A program made the translations under genes and the position numbers. From assembly GCA_017626015.1 (NCBI GenBank), contig JAGAJO010000001.1, positions 1-64,000 of the forward strand: a stretch of 64,000 bases of DNA, written 5' to 3'. The notes beneath the pieces are model-generated. The model searched no databases, was not told the DNA's origin, and was given only the letters and a program-made list of their open reading frames with translations. Origin of the DNA: Ruminococcus sp. Lineage in GTDB: Bacteria; Bacillota; Clostridia; Oscillospirales; Ruminococcaceae. Positions 60,003 through 64,000 of the stretch are shown here, piece after piece; the stretch's first letter is position 1; each line of letters begins with the position of its first letter.

Positions 60003-60947
60003 ATGAGAAAAATACACATAAATGCGATAAACAAAAAGCTTCTTGAACAGCGTCTGTTTGTTGAAGAATGCAATGAAAAATATGAAAAACAGCTTAAAGC
60101 AGCCGCTGAAAGAATAGCGGACGAACACAAGGAAAAGCCTATCATTCTGCTGGCGGGACCTTCCGGCTCAGGCAAGACCACATCTGCGCTGAAAATAGAC
60201 GAAATGCTGGATAATATGGGCATCCACACCCATACCATATCTATGGACGACTACTTTCTCCCTGCAGGACAGTTTACTCATGCGATCGGAGAGGACGGTC
60301 AGCCGGATTACGAATCCCCCATGCGGATAGACATTACAAAGCTTAACAGGCATATGGAGCTTATTTCCGCCTACCGGGAGGTGACTGTACCGAGCTTCGA
60401 GTTTGCAAGTCAGACCTCCTCCGACGGATTTGTCCTGAAAAGAGGAAAGGACGACATTGTGGTTTTTGAGGGTATACACGCCCTCAACCCGCTTGTTACA
60501 GGAGCGGCAGGAGAATTTGCCCGCTGTATGTACGTCAGCGTCCGCACCAGGATCGAGCTGTCGGACGGCAGGCTCGTCCACCCGTCGCTTATCAGGCTGA
60601 TGAGAAGACTTATACGTGACGAGACATACCGTGGACGCTCGGTAAGCGAAACGCTGGATATGTTTGCAAACGTCGAAAGGGGCGAGAACAGGTATATCAT
60701 GCCCTACAAATACCGTGCCGAGGATTCGCCGGAATTTTCCATAGATACATTTCTTCCTTATGAGCCTGCGATATACAAGGGTTTTCTTCTGGAAAAATTA
60801 GAACGGGTAAGCACGGTCTATCCGAATTTCTCCCAGTTTGTACCTATGCTTGACCTTCTGAGAGAGACGGAGCCTGTTTCCCTTGACGCAGTTACCGATG
60901 ATTCTCTTGCAAGGGAGTTTATCGGCGGAAGCAGATACGAATACTAG
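60003..60947 (+). CDS. Nucleoside kinase of the uridine kinase/PRK superfamily
   Basis: The 314-residue protein has Walker A LLAGPSGSGKTTSALKI near residue 50, the MDDYFLPAGQFTH motif of uridine-kinase-like enzymes, YESPMRIDI, FEGIHALNPLV (Walker B-like) and the lid RLIRDETYRGRSVSETLDMF. It lacks the N-terminal TGS-like domains found in the longer Clostridial nucleoside kinases and starts directly before the kinase core. Probable phosphorylation of uridine or cytidine. 16 bases separate it from the upstream gene. Confidence 0.85.
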   Translation: MRKIHINAINKKLLEQRLFVEECNEKYEKQLKAAAERIADEHKEKPIILLAGPSGSGKTTSALKIDEMLDNMGIHTHTISMDDYFLPAGQFTHAIGEDGQPDYESPMRIDITKLNRHMELISAYREVTVPSFEFASQTSSDGFVLKRGKDDIVVFEGIHALNPLVTGAAGEFARCMYVSVRTRIELSDGRLVHPSLIRLMRRLIRDETYRGRSVSETLDMFANVERGENRYIMPYKYRAEDSPEFSIDTFLPYEPAIYKGFLLEKLERVSTVYPNFSQFVPMLDLLRETEPVSLDAVTDDSLAREFIGGSRYEY

Positions 60948-60958
60948 GAGGTGAAAAT

Positions 60959-61294
60959 GTGGCTTCAAGCAAGGAATATCTTAATTTTGTGCTGGAACGG
61001 CTTTCGGGTCTGGAGGGCGTAAGCTACCGGGCGATGATGGGCGAATATATTATTTATTACCGTGATAAGATCGTCGGAGGAATATACGACAACAGACTTC
61101 TTGTAAAGCCTGTGCCGTCAGCGGCAGCCCTTATGCCGGAGGCTCATCTTGAAACACCCTACGAGGGAGCAAAACAGATGCTCATGGTTGACGACCTAGA
61201 CGACAGTGAATTTCTGTGCAGGCTGTTTACTGAAATGTACGACGAGCTGCCGGAGAGAAAGGTAAAGAAAAAAGCAAAAAAATCTCCAAAATAG
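60959..61294 (+). CDS. TfoX N-terminal domain protein
   Basis: The 111-residue protein carries a single TfoX_N domain: YRAMMGEYIIYYRDKIVGGIYDNRLLVKP, then LETPYEGAKQMLMVDDLDDSEFLCRLFTEMYDELP, and a Lys-rich tail. In Proteobacteria TfoX regulates competence; stand-alone N-domains in Firmicutes are uncharacterised. Start is GTG at 60959 after GGAGGTG; the kinase stop TAG overlaps that ribosome site, so the two genes are coupled. Confidence 0.88.
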   Translation: MASSKEYLNFVLERLSGLEGVSYRAMMGEYIIYYRDKIVGGIYDNRLLVKPVPSAAALMPEAHLETPYEGAKQMLMVDDLDDSEFLCRLFTEMYDELPERKVKKKAKKSPK

Positions 61295-61360
61295 ACTCGG
61301 TATATGTATAGACAGCGCCGCAAAGCGATACCGGAAATACTTACAAAGTCGGACAATATA

Positions 61361-61406
61361 AAGACCGTGTCCCGATAAGATCATGATCGGGATACGGTCT
61401 TGTTTT
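61361..61406. terminator. Terminator between TfoX-domain gene and ABC permease gene
   Basis: A 16-bp stem AAGACCGTGTCCCGAT (61361-61376) with ATCGGGATACGGTCTT (61386-61401), one G-U pair, then GTTTTG. Confidence 0.82.
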
Positions 61407-61420
61407 GTATGTTCAGATGT

Positions 61421-64000
61421 TTATTCTGCGTTTTTCAGCGCTTCATCCATGGGAATTTTCTTGATCCGTGCGAAATCAAACGCCATTACGACGAGATAGC
61501 CGATCAGAACGAACAGGAACATTTTCGCATATCCCACCGGGCTTATCTGAAAGGTGAACCACCCGCTGTATTCCGACATAACCACCGTCCATGCCTTTTT
61601 CATAACAAACGAGCCGAGTACAACGGTGACGGCGTCCTCGATAATCAAAATCATTGTGGTGGATCTCAGATACAGATCTGCGATCTCACGGTTTTCGTAG
61701 CCTAGGATCTTCGTCATTGAGATGGCGTTTGCGTTTTTCTCAATGATGATCTTGGTGAGCAGATAGATCATCACCGCCGACAGGAGAATACACAGCACCT
61801 GAAAATACTGCATATACGAGCCCATAGAATGGTCAAGCTGATCGCACATCTTTGTGATATCCCGCTCGGTGATCACAGTAGCAATATTTTCTTCGTCAAT
61901 ATCCGTTATCTCCTTGTCTGACAGATATCCGCTGAACTCATCTTTCTCTAAATCAAAAGCAGTGCGGAAATTTCCAATCGGCATGAATACCGAAATGCTC
62001 ATGGACTTTTCATAGAATCCGGCGACCTTGAAGCGATACCGCTTGTTTTCATATTTCTCCTCCAGAGTAACGGTATCTCCCACCGAAACGCTGTACTTGT
62101 CTCTGAATGAATCCGAGATGTAGACCTCGTCCTCGTCCAGAGAATTTAAGTCATCAATGCTCAGATATCTGCTGTTCTCTGAAATTCCGTAAACGGAGAT
62201 CTCCTCACTGAAGGTTTCGCTCTTTCTTTGCAGGGAGCTCATACAGAACGGCTCGGCGCCGTCGCATTCCGTGATAACAGCGTTGCCGTCCTCGTCCTCC
62301 CATGATCTGAGCACATACTGATACCTTGCAAACATTTTGTCGGCGGCGTTTTCCTTGTAATAGTCAAGCGTGTTAGGCATTCCTACCGCCATCGACAGCA
62401 TTATCATGATGAAAAAGATGCCGAAAAACAAAATGAGATAATTCGGGATATTCTGGAGGATTATGCGCATACGGAACCGACTGAAGAATTTCCACTCAGG
62501 CAGACGCACGACTTTTTTCCGTTTGCTCTTTTTCAGATCGCCCCGCAGGAATTCCAGCGGCGTATGCTGCATTTTTTTTACGATGATCGCCAGATTGACA
62601 AGGAACATCAGCGCCAGCGGGATCAGCGTGGTTTTAATAAATGCGTCGGGATTCCATATTGTTTCGTAAGCAGGCAGACTGTAGCTGTTGTAGTACATCG
62701 AGACCACAACATTTTTGAAAACGGTATAGCCCAGAACGTTACCCGCAGCAGCTGCAAACAGCGTGACGATCACGGGCATCATAAGATAATGCCTGATAAG
62801 CTCCCCCTTGGTGTAACCGGAGGCACGCAGCGTTCCGATGGTCTTTGATTCCTTTGTGATCGTATTGCTTATGGTCACTGCGAAAATAAAGGCTATAATA
62901 ACGATCAGAATGTCTAGGATCACACCGCCTATCGCCATGTCTCCGCCCATATCGTCAGCCGCAAAATGGACAGCCTGATTGGCGTACACGGGAAGATAAT
63001 CCGTCAGCTCGTTTCCGTAAACAACTGTCTGGGTCAGAAGCGCAGGGAGGAAATTGTCAGCAAGCTTCTTTTCTGCGTTTTCATCCGCCGCTTCGTTTTT
63101 GTAATTCCATGCGTAGACGTAGTGAACGGTGCTTTCAAGACGGTCAAAGCCGTCCTCAGTTACCATTGCCACATTGAATTTCAGCGCATCGAACATAAAA
63201 TCCGTGTTTTTTTCGTGCAGAGTGGAATAGTTGACATAGGCGATGAGTCCGACGACGTTGAAGCTCTCCGAGCCTACGGTAACGCTGTCTCCCACCTTTA
63301 CGCCCGCATTATCTGCGTGCATACGGTCAATGGCTATCTCGTTATCCGCCTCGGGAAAACGTCCGTCCATAAGGCAGGCTAAGTTGATATCATCGGTTTT
63401 CGCAAAGACACGAACCGTTCCGTCCGCTTTGCCGTCGTTATTGTTATCCTCCTTCTCGTTACGATAAAAATTCTCATAAACATCTACCGGAACAGGCTTA
63501 AAATCCGGATCGTCCAATTTGTATTTTTCCTGGGCTTCGGCATACTTTTCGTCGATCTCAGTCAGGATCTCCTGCCATGCCTCATCATACGCCGTCCGGT
63601 ATGCCTCATCATAGGCTTTTGGATACGCTTCGTTATACGCCTCGTCATAGGCTATCTGATAATCTCCGCTTTGCTTCGCTTGTTTGACTGCCTCCGGAAG
63701 CATGGAGGCGATCTCCTTCTCCTTAAGCCCCTGCGATGCCAGGCTCTCTCTTATCTGAGACTCAAAGGTCGTGTCAAATTCATCGGCAAACTGTGCATCA
63801 AATTCTCTGACGAACTCCCCTTTAAATTCCTCTTCAAATTTTTCATCCAGCTCCGACCTTGCCTCGTCGGTATAGAAAGCCTTGATATCCGCTTTTTCTC
63901 CCGAGCAGACAGCAGAAAGCAAAGCGTCATCAGCCTTTTCCGTCAGCTCAAAGTGACCATCCTCCAGCTTGTATTTCTCTTTGCCCGTATTTGCCGCCGT
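61421..64000 (-). CDS. FtsX-type ABC permease, N-terminus beyond window
   Basis: The frame is open to the right edge, so at least 859 residues are present and the beginning (probably the first membrane helix) is missing. An extracytoplasmic region opens the visible part, with long Glu/Lys helices and a repetitive stretch (AYDEAYNEAYPKAYDEAYRT and on to AYDEAW). Then a MacB-like core, an FtsX domain (about IGGVILDILIVIIAFIFAV, TKESKTIGTLRASGYTKGEL), a Lys/Arg-rich linker (LKKSKRKKVV), a second core and a second FtsX domain (SMTKILGYENREIADLYL). This two-FtsX plan is that of large Firmicute exporters whose ATPase is usually adjacent, here presumably beyond the window. Confidence 0.88.
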   Translation of the reverse strand, partial: TAANTGKEKYKLEDGHFELTEKADDALLSAVCSGEKADIKAFYTDEARSELDEKFEEEFKGEFVREFDAQFADEFDTTFESQIRESLASQGLKEKEIASMLPEAVKQAKQSGDYQIAYDEAYNEAYPKAYDEAYRTAYDEAWQEILTEIDEKYAEAQEKYKLDDPDFKPVPVDVYENFYRNEKEDNNNDGKADGTVRVFAKTDDINLACLMDGRFPEADNEIAIDRMHADNAGVKVGDSVTVGSESFNVVGLIAYVNYSTLHEKNTDFMFDALKFNVAMVTEDGFDRLESTVHYVYAWNYKNEAADENAEKKLADNFLPALLTQTVVYGNELTDYLPVYANQAVHFAADDMGGDMAIGGVILDILIVIIAFIFAVTISNTITKESKTIGTLRASGYTKGELIRHYLMMPVIVTLFAAAAGNVLGYTVFKNVVVSMYYNSYSLPAYETIWNPDAFIKTTLIPLALMFLVNLAIIVKKMQHTPLEFLRGDLKKSKRKKVVRLPEWKFFSRFRMRIILQNIPNYLILFFGIFFIMIMLSMAVGMPNTLDYYKENAADKMFARYQYVLRSWEDEDGNAVITECDGAEPFCMSSLQRKSETFSEEISVYGISENSRYLSIDDLNSLDEDEVYISDSFRDKYSVSVGDTVTLEEKYENKRYRFKVAGFYEKSMSISVFMPIGNFRTAFDLEKDEFSGYLSDKEITDIDEENIATVITERDITKMCDQLDHSMGSYMQYFQVLCILLSAVMIYLLTKIIIEKNANAISMTKILGYENREIADLYLRSTTMILIIEDAVTVVLGSFVMKKAWTVVMSEYSGWFTFQISPVGYAKMFLFVLIGYLVVMAFDFARIKKIPMDEALKNAE

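Overview
The window looks like a chromosomal segment of a Gram-positive, plant-fibre-degrading gut or rumen Firmicute, most likely a Ruminococcus (Oscillospiraceae). The inference rests on a lipoprotein GH74 xyloglucanase, a cytoplasmic CE2-type esterase, class II xylose isomerase, a CotH-domain lipoprotein, a surface protein ending in an NPNTG sortase signal, a BspA-type leucine-rich-repeat protein, CDP-glycerol polymer transferases, GGAGG ribosome binding sites with some GTG/TTG starts, and many near-consensus TTGACA-17-TATAAT promoters. Species cannot be fixed from the sequence alone. I see no transposase, phage gene, CRISPR array, rRNA or tRNA.

Layout. 0-8 kb: the tail of a gene entering from the left, typA, a CobW-type metallochaperone, xylA, and a tatD-glycosyltransferase-sseB operon whose tatD appears to start at AUA. 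8-16 kb: CE2-type esterase, pnuC behind a structured leader, the CotH lipoprotein, a three-gene ABC exporter behind an array of palindromes, and a 203-bp MITE. 16-25 kb: a minus-strand efflux operon (adaptor, ATPase, second adaptor, MacB-type permease), a phosphoesterase and two zinc-ribbon membrane proteins. 25-33 kb: DNA glycosylase, GH74, a sugar-sensor/GGDEF protein, the NPNTG surface protein, then a small AT-rich island (DUF3795 and ACT-domain genes) flanked by inverted repeats that resemble the MITE ends. 33-44 kb: an XRE regulator with palindromic operators and a possible small RNA, alanine racemase with a tandem-repeat tail, a hybrid histidine kinase, cardiolipin synthase, a BspA-like protein, and an acyltransferase behind a 38-codon ORF carrying a G9 tract. 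44-54 kb: YfhO membrane protein, Nudix hydrolase, a methyltransferase-like gene, two CDP-glycerol transferases, a DMT transporter, dus, a HAD phosphatase and rsmG. 54-64 kb: a flavin reductase pseudogene, an orphan cobD/cbiB, MATE pump, beta-CASP RNase-like protein, nucleoside kinase, TfoX domain protein, and a large FtsX-type permease running off the right end.

Three families of short palindromic repeats are dispersed through the intergenic spaces: the MITE with TTAAGGCAGC ends; a 160-bp element with CACGGAAATCGAT ends and a large central hairpin (three near-complete copies and one half); and a shorter element containing GGTATTGCCTTAAAACAG. They sit at gene ends and in leaders, and in one case supply a stop codon. 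Functionally the segment mixes housekeeping genes with xylan/xyloglucan use, drug or peptide export, and cell-envelope polymer synthesis. No single large new system is obvious. The best leads are the inverted-repeat island, the poly-G ORF, the XRE/small-RNA locus, the AUA start, the sugar-sensing GGDEF protein and the two-adaptor efflux operon.
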